A DNA stretch of 57,953 nucleotides from Angelakisella sp. GTDB lineage: Bacteria; Bacillota; Clostridia; Oscillospirales; Ruminococcaceae. A program made the position numbers and the translations under genes. The number at the start of each line of letters is the position of its first letter. Position 1 is the first letter of the stretch. Below, in pieces: positions 18,606 through 27,606 of the stretch. The DNA lies in the NCBI GenBank assembly GCA_022794295.1, contig JAAWEO010000002.1:1-57953 (forward strand). The letters are read 5' to 3'. The notes beneath the pieces are model-generated. The model did not search any database. It was not told the origin of the DNA and was given only the letters and a program-made list of their open reading frames with translations.

Positions 18606-18665
18606 TTTGTACCTCCCTTTCTGTATGGAAAATAGCAGCTGTGGGGAATCATCCCGGGACGGTTA

Positions 18666-18704
18666 GAGCCTATTCAGGATCTCCAAAGTATGCCGAAAGG
18701 GCTC
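18666..18704. repeat. Miniature repeat, copy A (39 bp, both short ends kept)
   Basis: GAGCCTATTCAGGATCTCC begins the element and GGCTC ends it. It matches the end of the larger copies at 39.3, 51.5 and 56.2 kb, with the middle missing. TTA precedes it; the next triplet is TCA, which is also the complement of the deacylase stop codon. It may be a deletion derivative of the family. Confidence 0.5.
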
Positions 18705-20297
18705 TCAGCCATTGTGGCGGAGGATGCGCCCGGGACAGCGCCCGGTGAGCTTCTGGTCCTGCCAGACGATCTCGCCGCCTACGATAACGTAGTCAATGCC
18801 CTCGGTAATGCTGTTGGAGTTGGTGTAGGTGGCGGTGTCCCGGAGCCGGTCATAGTCAAAGAGCACCAGGTCGGCATCGTACCCCTCCCGGATCAGTCCC
18901 TTGCCCTTGATATGCAGGTAGTGGGCGGAAAGGCCGGTCATCTTATGTACCGCTTGCTCCAGGGTGAGGATGCCCTTCTCCTTAACAAAGTAGGTGATAA
19001 CATGGGGAGCGGTGGCGCAGGCACGGGGATGGCCTTTTTCCTTCCAGGTGCGGGTAAGGGCGTCGCTGCCCACAATGCAGTAGGGATCACGGATGATCTC
19101 GCAGACGTCTTCATCGCACATGCTGCTGTAAACGCCGCCAGTGGAGCAGTTGTTTTCCATGCACAGATCAAAGAATGCGGTCCAGACATCCTTGCCGGTG
19201 AGCTGGGCATATTCAGCGATGGAACGCCCCTCGGCCTCCGGTGTCTTGGCAGAGGAATAGACATAGACGCCATCCCAGCCTCCGGCATTCAGGTAGTAGT
19301 TGTCATAGGCGGTGGCGGGGTCCTCCATCTCCTTTTGCAGCTGTCTGCGGAAGGCGGGATCGGCCAGCTTGGCGGTCATGGAGGTAAAGCCCTCGGAGAA
19401 GTGCCAGGGGGGCATACAGGCGTTCAGGGTGGTCATGTTCCGGGTGTAGGGGTACTGGTCGCAGATAACGCTGATCCCTTCGTCGTTGGCCTCGTGGATC
19501 AGGCGGAGGGTCTCCTTCTGCTTGCCCCAGTTCTGCTTGCCCAGCATCTTGTGGTGGGAGATATCCACCCGGACACCAGCCTCCCGGCCCACCTTGATGG
19601 TCTCCTTGACAGCATCCACGATAAAGTTTGCCTCGTCCCGCATATGGCTTGCATAGATGCCGTTAAAGGGGGCAATGACCTTGGCCAGCTCGATGATCTC
19701 ATCCTCCTTGGCATAGCAGCTGGGGGTGTAGATCAGGCCGGTGGAAAAGCCTGCTGCTCCCGCTTCCATCGCCTCCCGGAGGATCCCCTTCATGGTGTCC
19801 AGCTCCTTGGGTTCGGCGGGGCGGTTTGCCATACCCATAACGGCAATGCGGAGGGTGCTGTGACCGATATAGGTTTTCACATTGGCAGTAAGGGGCTGCT
19901 TTTCGGCGTACTCCAGGAAGCGGCTGTAGCTCTTCCAGTTCTTCATATCCTCGGGGAAGAAGGTGGTCCCCATAGACAGCAGTGTCTGGACTGCGGCCAG
20001 GTTTTCCGGCATGACAGGGGACATGGAAAGGCCGCACTGTCCGGTCACCTCGGTAGTGACACCCTGGTTAGACTTAAACAGGTGGGCGTCCTCGGACCCA
20101 AGGATAAGGTCGCCGTGGGTGTGGGCGTCAATAAAGCCCGGGGACAGGCACCGCCCGGCAGCATCGATGGTCTGGGCAGCCTCCTCGGTGCCGGCCGCCA
20201 TTACCAGCTTGCCGTCCTTGATCCCTACACTGCCCTGGCAGGAGGGTTCTCCGCTGCCATCAATGATGCGCGCATTTTTAATCAGGATATCTAGCAT
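18705..20297 (-). CDS. N-acyl-D-amino-acid deacylase (D-aminoacylase)
   Basis: A 530-residue amidohydrolase. Metal-binding signs are GFIDAHTHGDLI (HxH), TGQCGLSM (Cys ligand typical of D-aminoacylases), IYASHMRDEAN, VDISHHKML and the Asp in VGSDALTRTW. It releases D-amino acids from N-acyl forms, which arise from peptidoglycan turnover and modified peptides. It is the first gene of the leftward D-amino-acid unit, followed by permease and D-serine dehydratase. The start has a GAAGGGA site 10 bases upstream. Some relatives act on N-acyl-D-glutamate or dipeptides, so the exact substrate is open. Confidence 0.87.
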   Translation of the reverse strand: MLDILIKNARIIDGSGEPSCQGSVGIKDGKLVMAAGTEEAAQTIDAAGRCLSPGFIDAHTHGDLILGSEDAHLFKSNQGVTTEVTGQCGLSMSPVMPENLAAVQTLLSMGTTFFPEDMKNWKSYSRFLEYAEKQPLTANVKTYIGHSTLRIAVMGMANRPAEPKELDTMKGILREAMEAGAAGFSTGLIYTPSCYAKEDEIIELAKVIAPFNGIYASHMRDEANFIVDAVKETIKVGREAGVRVDISHHKMLGKQNWGKQKETLRLIHEANDEGISVICDQYPYTRNMTTLNACMPPWHFSEGFTSMTAKLADPAFRRQLQKEMEDPATAYDNYYLNAGGWDGVYVYSSAKTPEAEGRSIAEYAQLTGKDVWTAFFDLCMENNCSTGGVYSSMCDEDVCEIIRDPYCIVGSDALTRTWKEKGHPRACATAPHVITYFVKEKGILTLEQAVHKMTGLSAHYLHIKGKGLIREGYDADLVLFDYDRLRDTATYTNSNSITEGIDYVIVGGEIVWQDQKLTGRCPGRILRHNG

Positions 20298-20396
20298 AAT
20301 GTGTCATTCCCTTCTCTTAACCAATTACTGGACACCTTCCGGCTCTCCCCCCTGCAGTGAGGGTAAGCCTCAAACACACCCGGAATGTTAATTATA

Positions 20397-20425
20397 ATTA
20401 AACACTAAATCAGAGAAAATGTCAA
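20397..20425 (-). promoter_or_regulatory. Promoter of the D-amino-acid unit
   Basis: On the minus strand TTGACA is followed after 17 bases by TTTAAT, about 100 bases upstream of the deacylase start. The region is AT-rich and contains AATTATAATTA, a possible operator for the XRE regulator. Confidence 0.6.
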
Positions 20426-20499
20426 CAGCCTGCAGAAAATAATTTAATTTATCAAAAAAATTATCCTATTTATACAAATACATGCGATGTTTTTCTACA

Positions 20500-20720
20500 A
20501 AAGTGTAAAACAGGAGTGGATGGTTTGCCGGGCTTTATAGACAAGGCTCTTTCTGGACGAAGCCCGCGGCAAGATGAAGCAGGGGCAGTGTGACGAGGTC
20601 ATGGAACACACCCTTCCTGTTCTGGAGGCTGGACACAAACTGGCCCTGACAGTGGGCAGCTGCCAGGAGGGGGAAAAGAGCTGCTCATGGAACAGCTCCA
20701 GCTGTACCCCGAGTAGGTTT
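20500..20720 (+). pseudogene. Decayed coding fragment of unknown family
   Basis: A plus-strand frame reads FLDEARGKMKQGQCDEVMEH and continues to about 20660, after which a +1 shift is needed to reach KELLMEQLQLYPE and a stop at 20716. Codon use is GC-rich like the host. I cannot name the family. It lies between two unrelated genes and has no start or ribosome site. Confidence 0.3.
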
Positions 20721-20749
20721 GCTATTTCTATCAGGGCAAAAAAGACGGA

Positions 20750-20778
20750 TTGAATGTCGTTTGTGAAAGTGGTATACT
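20750..20778 (+). promoter_or_regulatory. Promoter of the DUF1349 gene
   Basis: TTGAAT and TATACT are separated by 17 bases, about 45 bases upstream of the start codon. Confidence 0.6.
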
Positions 20779-20823
20779 TTACCCATGTTAATTTTGCGAA
20801 ATCAAAAGTGGGGGGGAAATAAG

Positions 20824-21423
20824 ATGGATATGACAAGGTTTAAGTGGACACGAGAGCCAAAGCAATGTCATATTGACAGCACAAAAGTGGAGATTGTCAC
20901 CGTTCCAAACACCGACCTGTGGCAAAGGACCTATTATCATTTTCAAAATGATAACGCACCAGTACTTCAAATGGAAACGGATGAAAGCTTTTTCAGTTTT
21001 ATTGTTAAAACTGATTTTTCTGAAAGCTGCCACAGATTTGACCAATGTGGTATTGTTATGTATTTGGATAGTGAAAATTGGCTGAAAGGCTCTGTCGAAT
21101 ATGAGAATGAGAATTTCCAGCATTTAGGCAGTGTTGTAACAAACAATGGGTATTCTGACTGGGCAACTACTCCTATTTCTGCTGCAATCAAATCCATGTG
21201 GTATCGTTTCAGCCGCCGTGAAGACGATTATTGTATTGAGTGCTCTGAAGATGGCATTCATTATAGCCAAATGCGCATTTGCCATATGAACAAGGGGAGC
21301 GGTACTGTCAGGTTTGGCATCTATGCCTGTTCACCGGAGGATTCTTCGTTTAAAGCTATTTTTACTAACATGGAGTTTACTGAATGTCAATGGAAGGCCC
21401 ACAATGGGCAACAGCCAGATTAA
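20824..21423 (+). CDS. DUF1349 family protein
   Basis: A 199-residue soluble protein with a concanavalin-like beta-sandwich pattern. It has DLWQRTYYHFQNDNAPVL near the start, then CGIVMYLDSENWLKGSVEYE and WYRFSRREDDYCIECSEDG. These match DUF1349, a family of unproven function that may bind carbohydrate. There is no signal peptide. ATG 20824 follows a run of seven G. The gene is markedly AT-richer than its neighbours and has its own promoter, which points to transfer. Confidence 0.75.
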   Translation: MDMTRFKWTREPKQCHIDSTKVEIVTVPNTDLWQRTYYHFQNDNAPVLQMETDESFFSFIVKTDFSESCHRFDQCGIVMYLDSENWLKGSVEYENENFQHLGSVVTNNGYSDWATTPISAAIKSMWYRFSRREDDYCIECSEDGIHYSQMRICHMNKGSGTVRFGIYACSPEDSSFKAIFTNMEFTECQWKAHNGQQPD

Positions 21424-21435
21424 AAGATTATTTTA

Positions 21436-21471
21436 ACCAGGGGATTTATCCTTTGGTGAAATCCCCTTGGT
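21436..21471 (+). terminator. Stem-loop after the DUF1349 gene
   Basis: A roughly 12-bp stem (21436-21447 with 21459-21471, one bulge) lies 13 bases after the stop. There is no T-run, so termination would be weak. The remaining 230 bases to the next gene hold no further gene. Confidence 0.4.
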
Positions 21472-21701
21472 AAATGGCCCCTTGAAATAACAGCTTAACC
21501 GGTGCAGGCTACAGCTATGGAGAAGTAACCGAGAAAAATACCACTGGGTCATACTTATAGAAAATAACTCGCTAATTACCTTTTTCAATTTACGAAATGA
21601 AAGGCTGGTCCACAAGCTGCCCGTTCTTTATAAGTACCTCAAACCTGACGTCTTTTGAACTGGAGGATATGAACTTCCGGCTGAAAAGGAGGAGATAAAG
21701 C

Positions 21702-22913
21702 ATGAAACGAGTGATTGCCCTTGTGCTGTCCATGGTGTTTGCTCTGCTTACCGGCTGCGGCACCACCGCCGCGCCGCCTGTCAGTGAGCCCGAGCCTGCC
21801 CCGGTGTCTGTCAGCGAGCCCCCGCCCCCCACCTTTGTGGAAGGCGTTGTGAAGGAGGCATCCCCCGGGAAGATCGTTGTGACTCTGGCTGACGGAACGG
21901 AATTCGCCCTGGATACCGCCGGTATCTCTGACCTGAAGGTCAACCCGGGCGATACTGTGAAGGTGGAATATACCGGTGCCCCCGGCTCCGCTGTGGCCGG
22001 CAAGGTGGATGTTACCAAGGCCGCTCCGGTTTTTGTGACCGTTACCGGCATCGTGAAGGAAGCCACTGCCAGCATGATGCTTCTTGTCCTGGAGGATGAA
22101 ACCGAGCTTGTCCTGCTCACCAAGGATATTGAGGGCCTTGAGGTCAAGGCGGGCGACAAGGTGACTGCTGAATACAGCAAGGACGACAACGGTGCGGTTG
22201 CCGCCGCCGTGGAGGTGACCGAGCCCGCCATCCCCGAGGACACCGCCAGCGATACCGGCGCCAGTTCTCAGACGGCAGCCCCCGCAGCCCCAGCTTCCTC
22301 TGCCGGGGGATCTTCCGCCTCTGCCCCGGCTTCCTCTGCACAGCCCGGTACTAGCTCGGGCGCAGACTCTTATGATATCGGTGCTGCTATTTGGGGCTGG
22401 CTGGAGGAAGTGGGAGCAACAGAGGATACCGGCTATGAGGACAAGGACGACGCCCCTTCCGGCGAGCCCGAGCAGCCATCCGAGAGCCAACCCGAGGAAG
22501 AACCTGAACCCGAACCCGAACCTGACGAAGACGCCTGTGATGTTTATGAGGCCATCCGCCTGATCAATGCCGAGCGGACCAAGGCTGGGCTGGCGGAGCT
22601 GACGATCGATGATGACATCATGAGTATGGCGGCAGTTCGGGCGGAGGAAATTGCAAGCAGATATGAGCATACCCGCCCCGATGGACGGAAATGGTCCACC
22701 GTCTTTGATGACTATGGCTGGGAGCTCAGTATGCGCGCAGAAAACATCTATGCCTCCCCCAAAAGTGCCGAAGCCGCCGTTAGCGGGTGGATGGACTCCT
22801 CTGGTCACAAGGCAAATATCCTGAAAAGTAATGCTACAAAAATCGGGCTTGGTTACTACTACGACAGTGAGTCCAGATGGAAGCACTTTTGGGTGATGCT
22901 TGTTTCCGGGTAA
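21702..22913 (+). CDS. CAP/SCP-domain lipoprotein
   Basis: A 403-residue exported protein. The signal peptide ends in the lipobox LLTGC (Cys18). Residues 40-175 contain two similar beta-rich repeats, each with a phrase like TPGVVKEA...LADGTEFAL and a KxGDxVxVEY segment. Residues 185-280 form a Ser/Ala/Pro and then Glu/Pro-rich linker. The last 125 residues are a CAP domain (EAIRLINAERTKAGLAEL, YEHTRPDGRKW, SGHKANILKSNATKIGLGYY). Such proteins sit on the outer face of the membrane. The function of bacterial CAP domains is poorly known. AAGGAGGAG precedes ATG 21702. Confidence 0.82.
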   Translation: MKRVIALVLSMVFALLTGCGTTAAPPVSEPEPAPVSVSEPPPPTFVEGVVKEASPGKIVVTLADGTEFALDTAGISDLKVNPGDTVKVEYTGAPGSAVAGKVDVTKAAPVFVTVTGIVKEATASMMLLVLEDETELVLLTKDIEGLEVKAGDKVTAEYSKDDNGAVAAAVEVTEPAIPEDTASDTGASSQTAAPAAPASSAGGSSASAPASSAQPGTSSGADSYDIGAAIWGWLEEVGATEDTGYEDKDDAPSGEPEQPSESQPEEEPEPEPEPDEDACDVYEAIRLINAERTKAGLAELTIDDDIMSMAAVRAEEIASRYEHTRPDGRKWSTVFDDYGWELSMRAENIYASPKSAEAAVSGWMDSSGHKANILKSNATKIGLGYYYDSESRWKHFWVMLVSG

Positions 22914-22967
22914 CCGCAACTTTTTGCAGTCTCGTAATGGAAAAGCCGGTTTTTCACTGATTTGACA

Positions 22968-23000
22968 AAAAGACCAGGAGTATTGTGCTCCTGGTCTTTT
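22968..23000. terminator. Bidirectional terminator
   Basis: A perfect 13-bp stem (22968-22980 with 22988-23000) with a 7-base loop is flanked by A-runs and T-runs. It lies between the rightward CAP gene and the leftward MATE gene and can stop both. Confidence 0.85.
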
Positions 23001-23154
23001 CATTTTCGCTTTTCCAAAGGAGGCTTTCCTTAGACGACGAGCCTGGCATTGTGAATACCATGAGAGCCTGTTTCTCCCCACAGTATACCTTCCTGACAGC
23101 CCATAGCGGCGGGGAGGCCATTCGGAGGGCAGAAAAACCGCCAGGCCGGTGGTT

Positions 23155-24483
23155 TTAGTAGGAATACCGGTTCCGGTAGTGGAAAAGACAGGCGGCAGAT
23201 ACGGCGAACATGATCCCCTCCGCAGCAGGTACAGCCAGCCATACCCCTGTGATCCCCCAAATACGGGGCAATAAGAGGATACCGGCTGTTAAGAGACCGA
23301 AGGTCCGCAGCAGGGAAAGAACTGCCGATACGGTTCCGTTTGACAAGGCGGTAAACATGGCGGAGGTAAAAATGTTTAGGCCGCAGAAAAGAAAACTAAA
23401 TGAAAAAACCGCAAAGCCTTCTGCCGCAATTTGGCAGACCGGGGATGAATCATCTGCAAACAGCTGCGCAAGATAAGGTCCGCCCAACCTGGAGACCGCA
23501 AAGGTCAAAATGGATACCGCCGCAAGAAATCCCATACTGATGGAAAAGACCCGCTTCTGCTGGACGTCATCGTTGTTTCCGTAGCAAAACCCGATCACAG
23601 GCGCAACTCCTATGGAGTAGCCGATAAACAGCGTGTTCAGCAGAAATTGGGAGTAAATGACAATGGTGATAGCTGCAACGCCGTTTTCCCCCAGCAAATT
23701 CATCATGGTGCGGTTAAACAGGAATGTTGTAACGGCTGCTGCCAGCTGGCCCACCATCTCGGAGGAGCCGTTGAAGCAGCTCTCCCTGATCACAGCCCAG
23801 TTCAGCTTTGGCCTTGTAAAGGACAGCCCCTTTTTGCGGCCTGCAAAGTAGACCAGCCCGGCAGCCGTAGGGATCAGATAGCCGAAGCCTGTCCCCAAAG
23901 CGGCCCCACGGATCCCCAGGCCACAGGGGACAAGAAAGATGTAGTCCAAAATAATATTGGCCACACCCGCCAGAACAGACAGGCCAAGACCAAGGCCCGG
24001 TTTTCCCGCCGTTACAAAAAGGTTCGAAAATAAGATCTGTAGTATGTTTGCGGGAACAAAGAAAAACAGCACCGTAAGGTAATCGCTGCAATAGGGAAAA
24101 AGCAGGCCGCTTGCCCCAAGGGCGGAAACAATATGTTTGGTACCCATCAGTCCGCCCAAAAGGATCAGAAATCCCATGACCGCACCGGTCAGAACAAGCA
24201 GGGTGAAGTCCTCCTTTGCCTCCTGGACCTTGCCCGCCCCCATTTTTCGAGAAACGATCGCGTTTGCGCCTGCTGCAAACATTGTCCCCAGCCCCACGAT
24301 TATATTGACAACGGGACAGACAATGTTCATGGCAGAAAGGGCATCTGTATTTACAAACTGCGCCACGAAAATGGTGTCCACAAGGGTGTACAGCCCCATA
24401 AAAATCATCATGGCGATGGTGGGAAATGCAAAGCGCAGGAGTGATCCTGCGCTCCAATTTTCTGTTAACATATAATCATTCAT
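23155..24483 (-). CDS. MATE-family efflux pump
   Basis: A 442-residue membrane protein with twelve predicted segments in two similar halves. It has the early motif FPTIAMMIFMGLYTLVDTIFV and MGAGKVQEA after the fourth segment. MATE pumps export drugs or metabolites with Na+ or H+. ATG 24483 overlaps the end of the upstream AraC-GNAT gene by 8 bases, so the two are co-translated. The longer frame from 24642 would run inside that gene without a ribosome site. Confidence 0.85.
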   Translation of the reverse strand: MNDYMLTENWSAGSLLRFAFPTIAMMIFMGLYTLVDTIFVAQFVNTDALSAMNIVCPVVNIIVGLGTMFAAGANAIVSRKMGAGKVQEAKEDFTLLVLTGAVMGFLILLGGLMGTKHIVSALGASGLLFPYCSDYLTVLFFFVPANILQILFSNLFVTAGKPGLGLGLSVLAGVANIILDYIFLVPCGLGIRGAALGTGFGYLIPTAAGLVYFAGRKKGLSFTRPKLNWAVIRESCFNGSSEMVGQLAAAVTTFLFNRTMMNLLGENGVAAITIVIYSQFLLNTLFIGYSIGVAPVIGFCYGNNDDVQQKRVFSISMGFLAAVSILTFAVSRLGGPYLAQLFADDSSPVCQIAAEGFAVFSFSFLFCGLNIFTSAMFTALSNGTVSAVLSLLRTFGLLTAGILLLPRIWGITGVWLAVPAAEGIMFAVSAACLFHYRNRYSY

Positions 24484-25327
24484 AGTCGCCTTTCTCCTGT
24501 TTTGACGGCAAAATGAGCCGCTGGGTGGGATAGCCAAATTCGGTAAGAAGCTCCCCCTGGACAAAGCCCAGCCCCAGATATTCCTCCCGCTGGCCGGGAT
24601 CGGCCTTGTCCCCCTGGCGGAAGGTTGTGATGCTGATTTCACGGCCGGTAAAGAGACCGCACATCAGAAAGTCCACAAGAGCCTTTGCCGTCCCATAGCG
24701 CCGGTATTGCGGATGCACCGCCAGAAAGTCGATGCTCCCGGTCTGGCAGGAAAATGCAGCGGCTCCAATGATGGCTGGACCATCCCGTATGACCAGGGCC
24801 TGCTGCCGCCGGATATGCTGCCTGACCTGTTCCAGATGGGAGCCTTCCTCAAGGCAGGGGAACCGGTCAGCAACAAGGGCAGCAAAATCCATCCAGCGGG
24901 GGATATCCTCCGGCACCCCATAGGAGATTTCCCACCCGATCTCGTCCGGAGCGGTTGGAGTTTCCTTTAACGGCAGCTCCAGCTGCAAGGGGTAAAAGGC
25001 CGCGTGCTGCCGGTATTCTATGGGTGTTTGCTTATACATGGATTTAAAGACGGAGGCGAACGCCTGCTGGCTTTCGTAGCCGGCGATCAGGGCGATCTCC
25101 ATTACCGGCTTTTCGGAAAATACCAGCAGCTTTGCCGCCTCGGTCAGCTGGCGGCGCCGGATATAATGGTGGGGTGTCATCCCGACTGTGTCGGTAAATA
25201 TTCGGTGCAGGTGGTACTTGGAATAGCAAAGAGCGTTTGCAACAGTGTCCAGATCCAATTTTTCATTGAGATGCGCTTCAATGTAGGAGATCACTGCCGC
25301 TGCTTTCTTAATATTCTGGCCGTTCAT
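24476..25327 (-). CDS. AraC regulator fused to a GNAT acetyltransferase domain
   Basis: A 283-residue fusion. Residues 8-105 are an AraC/XylS DNA-binding domain (DTVANALCYSKYHLHRIF, IALIAGYESQQAFASVFK). Residues about 130-275 resemble a GNAT fold (SIDFLAVHPQYRRYGTAKAL, the CoA-binding segment). It may sense or modify a small molecule and control the co-translated MATE pump. Such fusions are common in Clostridia but the ligands are mostly unknown. An AAGGGGG site precedes ATG 25327. Confidence 0.82.
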   Translation of the reverse strand: MNGQNIKKAAAVISYIEAHLNEKLDLDTVANALCYSKYHLHRIFTDTVGMTPHHYIRRRQLTEAAKLLVFSEKPVMEIALIAGYESQQAFASVFKSMYKQTPIEYRQHAAFYPLQLELPLKETPTAPDEIGWEISYGVPEDIPRWMDFAALVADRFPCLEEGSHLEQVRQHIRRQQALVIRDGPAIIGAAAFSCQTGSIDFLAVHPQYRRYGTAKALVDFLMCGLFTGREISITTFRQGDKADPGQREEYLGLGFVQGELLTEFGYPTQRLILPSKQEKGDYE

Positions 25328-25417
25328 GATTTCCCCCTTTCCTGCTTATTGTACCAAAACAGGTCGGGGCATGTTTCATCATTCTTGCGGTTTTTCCGAA
25401 AAATAGCTGGCTGCCGG

Positions 25418-26068
25418 TTAACCGGTTCCCAGCCAGGCCCACACAGCCAGAAGCCCCAGGGAACAAAACCACACCGAGGTGCCGCCCAGACAGGCGGCCA
25501 AAGGGACCCCCACGCCGGCCCCCAAACAAAAGACCAGGATCACCCAAAGGTACCGGAGGGCCTTTTGCCCGGCCTCCCGGTCCCTGAGAAACAGAAACCG
25601 CCACAGCTGACCGGAGCCGGATCGAAGATTGCCGGTGCACATGGTGGTGGCATAGGGCAGGCCCTCCAGCTGGCGAAAGCTGTTTACCTGCATGGAGCAT
25701 AAAAAGGAGATAGTGACATTCACAGCCGGGTCGGGGAAGGAGGCGGGCAGAAGCCCCACTACCCCCAGGATACCGGCTTCCAGAAGGAGTACGGTGCGCT
25801 GCCACCGCCCCGGAGGAGCCCCTTCTCCCCGGGCCCGCAGGCCTTCGGTGACCAGCACCCCCAGGGCAAAGGCGGCAATAGGGATCAGATAATAGGCCGC
25901 CCGGAGGAGTTCCCCGCGGGCGGCGGCAATGCTGAACAGTACCATATTCCCGGTTTGCGCATTGGCAAAAACGCCGCCCCGGGTAAAATAGGTGTAGGTA
26001 TCCAAAAAGCCCCCCACCGCGGCCAGCAGAAGGGCGGTGGGGAGGGCCTCGTGACGGGGAACAGACAT
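25418..26068 (-). CDS. YoaK/DUF1275 membrane protein
   Basis: A 216-residue integral membrane protein with six hydrophobic segments. The family start LAAVGGFLDTYTYFTRGGVFANAQTGNMVL is present. Members of DUF1275 are of unknown function. It lies 31 bases after the hydrolase gene and shares its transcript. GGAGG precedes ATG 26068. Confidence 0.82.
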   Translation of the reverse strand: MSVPRHEALPTALLLAAVGGFLDTYTYFTRGGVFANAQTGNMVLFSIAAARGELLRAAYYLIPIAAFALGVLVTEGLRARGEGAPPGRWQRTVLLLEAGILGVVGLLPASFPDPAVNVTISFLCSMQVNSFRQLEGLPYATTMCTGNLRSGSGQLWRFLFLRDREAGQKALRYLWVILVFCLGAGVGVPLAACLGGTSVWFCSLGLLAVWAWLGTG

Positions 26069-26099
26069 AGGGGCAAGCCTCCTTCGGGACAGGATCAGT

Positions 26100-26630
26100 T
26101 TAGCGCAGCACCTTCATCTGCATCCCTTCCATTACATCCAGGGCCTTGCCGTGCAGGATGGGGTCAAAGCTGCCGCAAAGCCGCCCGTCAATGACCACCT
26201 CCGCATTGGGGAAGGCAGTTTGGAGGATCACCGCGTTGGCGATAACGCACATATTGGTGACCACCCCCGCTAAGGTGATTTCGGTGGGCTGGTACTCCCC
26301 CAGAAAGCTGTAGTTCTGTGCCCCAAAGGCAAATTTGGGAGCCAGGTAAACGTGGGGGTGGTCCTCCTCCATATACCGCTCCAGCTTGCCATAAAGCCGC
26401 CACCCCTGGGAGGATTTTTGGCAGTGGCTTACCGGCAGGTGCTTCCCCTCCCGGGTGGAGAGGTAATCCGGACCGTGGGTATCCAGGGTAAAGACCACCG
26501 GCCAGTCCTTTTTCACATATTCCTCTACCAGGGCCGCAATGCCCTCCTCCAGTGCTTTCGCGCCCGGAAAGCCCAAGGCACCGTCGACAAAGTCCTTCTG
26601 AAAATCAACAACCACAAGCACCTTTCCCAT
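26100..26630 (-). CDS. Isochorismatase-family cysteine hydrolase
   Basis: A 176-residue alpha/beta hydrolase. The catalytic triad is seen as Asp in VVVDFQKDFVDG, Lys in APKFAFGA and Cys in TNMCVIANA, with the usual cis-peptide site VVTNM. Family members include nicotinamidase and N-carbamoyl or biuret amidases. The metal-binding pattern TLDTHGPDY (D-x-H) favours nicotinamidase, which makes nicotinate from nicotinamide for NAD salvage. It is first in a two-gene unit with the DUF1275 protein. Confidence 0.8.
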   Translation of the reverse strand: MGKVLVVVDFQKDFVDGALGFPGAKALEEGIAALVEEYVKKDWPVVFTLDTHGPDYLSTREGKHLPVSHCQKSSQGWRLYGKLERYMEEDHPHVYLAPKFAFGAQNYSFLGEYQPTEITLAGVVTNMCVIANAVILQTAFPNAEVVIDGRLCGSFDPILHGKALDVMEGMQMKVLR

Positions 26631-26793
26631 TTCTAACGCTTCCTTTCATTTTGATTGGCTCCATTGTACCCCCGGAAACAGAAAAAAGAAAGCCCTTTTG
26701 GGAAATTTTTTCCGGGGGATGCAATAAACTGAGAAAAAAGGTACACTATTGCTATGAAGTCCATTATCACAAGTAAGAAAGGAAGCAAATGTT

Positions 26794-27315
26794 ATGATGC
26801 TGAAACGAATTTTTTCCGCCGCTCTGGCGGCTGCCCTTCTCTTGGCGATGACCGCCTGCGGCGGCTCCAAGGAGCCCCCTGTGCCCACCCTGAAGGAGGG
26901 AGTTACCCTTCAGCAGGTGATCGACCAGGTGAACGAGAGCTACCCTGTGGCTATGTCTGCCGCGGTAGATGAAACCGTTCTCACCGACCTGCTGGGAATC
27001 TCGGCCGACGATGTGGAGGAATATGCCGGGTACATTACCATGGTAATGGTCTCCTCCGATAACCTGATCGGGATCAAGGCCAAGCCGGACAAGGTGGAGA
27101 CGGTCCAGAAGGCCCTGGAGAGCCAGAGGGATACGGTGATCCAGACCTTTGAGCAGTATCTTCCCGCCCAGCTGGATAAGGCCAAGGCCGGCAAGGTGGT
27201 CACCATTGGGAACTATGTTTTCCTGCTGATTGTGGGGAATACAGATAAAGACCTGTCCGCCGAGATCGCCGGGGCGGAGGAACTGATCCGGGGGAATTTT
27301 GACAACCTCACCTGA
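26794..27315 (+). CDS. DUF4358 lipoprotein
   Basis: A 173-residue lipoprotein (lipobox MTACG, Cys22). The mature part is a small alpha/beta domain with LTDLLGISADDVEEYAGYITMVM and KVVTIGNYVFLLIVG. This matches DUF4358, frequent in Oscillospiraceae and Lachnospiraceae and of unknown function. It sits alone between divergent and co-directional neighbours and ends at a terminator. Confidence 0.78.
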   Translation: MMLKRIFSAALAAALLLAMTACGGSKEPPVPTLKEGVTLQQVIDQVNESYPVAMSAAVDETVLTDLLGISADDVEEYAGYITMVMVSSDNLIGIKAKPDKVETVQKALESQRDTVIQTFEQYLPAQLDKAKAGKVVTIGNYVFLLIVGNTDKDLSAEIAGAEELIRGNFDNLT

Positions 27316-27324
27316 TCCTGACCG

Positions 27325-27367
27325 AAAAAAACCGGGCGCTGTGCTTTTGGCATGGCGCCCGGTTTTT
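27325..27367 (+). terminator. Terminator after the DUF4358 gene
   Basis: A 13-bp stem (27326-27338 region with 27355-27367) has A- and T-rich outer arms and starts about 10 bases after the stop. The following 240 bases hold no gene that I can support. A TTACAG/CTGTAA inverted repeat near 27530-27555 may be regulatory for the next gene. Confidence 0.75.
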
Positions 27368-27606
27368 CTATTGGGAATAAAGCGGAAAAACAGAGCAAAA
27401 ATCTGCCGCTGCTGGAAGTCCCCGGCGGATGCGGCAGGGGAGAGCTGGAAAAAAGGCAGCCTTTCCCCAAAGGATTGGAAGAAATGCCAGAGAATGGTTG
27501 AAAAGCGGTTACAAATTCCACTGATTATAGTTACAGTTTGTAATATACTGTAATTGCAGGAGCCAATCCGGCTTCTGAGAAGAAATCAAATGGAGGAAAT
27601 CCGCAG

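Noticed and set aside
21593..21670. Minus-strand frame ending in KNGQLVDQPFIS as a transposon gene end
   Set aside because: The segment is short, and the longer frame it belongs to is antisense to the CAP lipoprotein; no further support.
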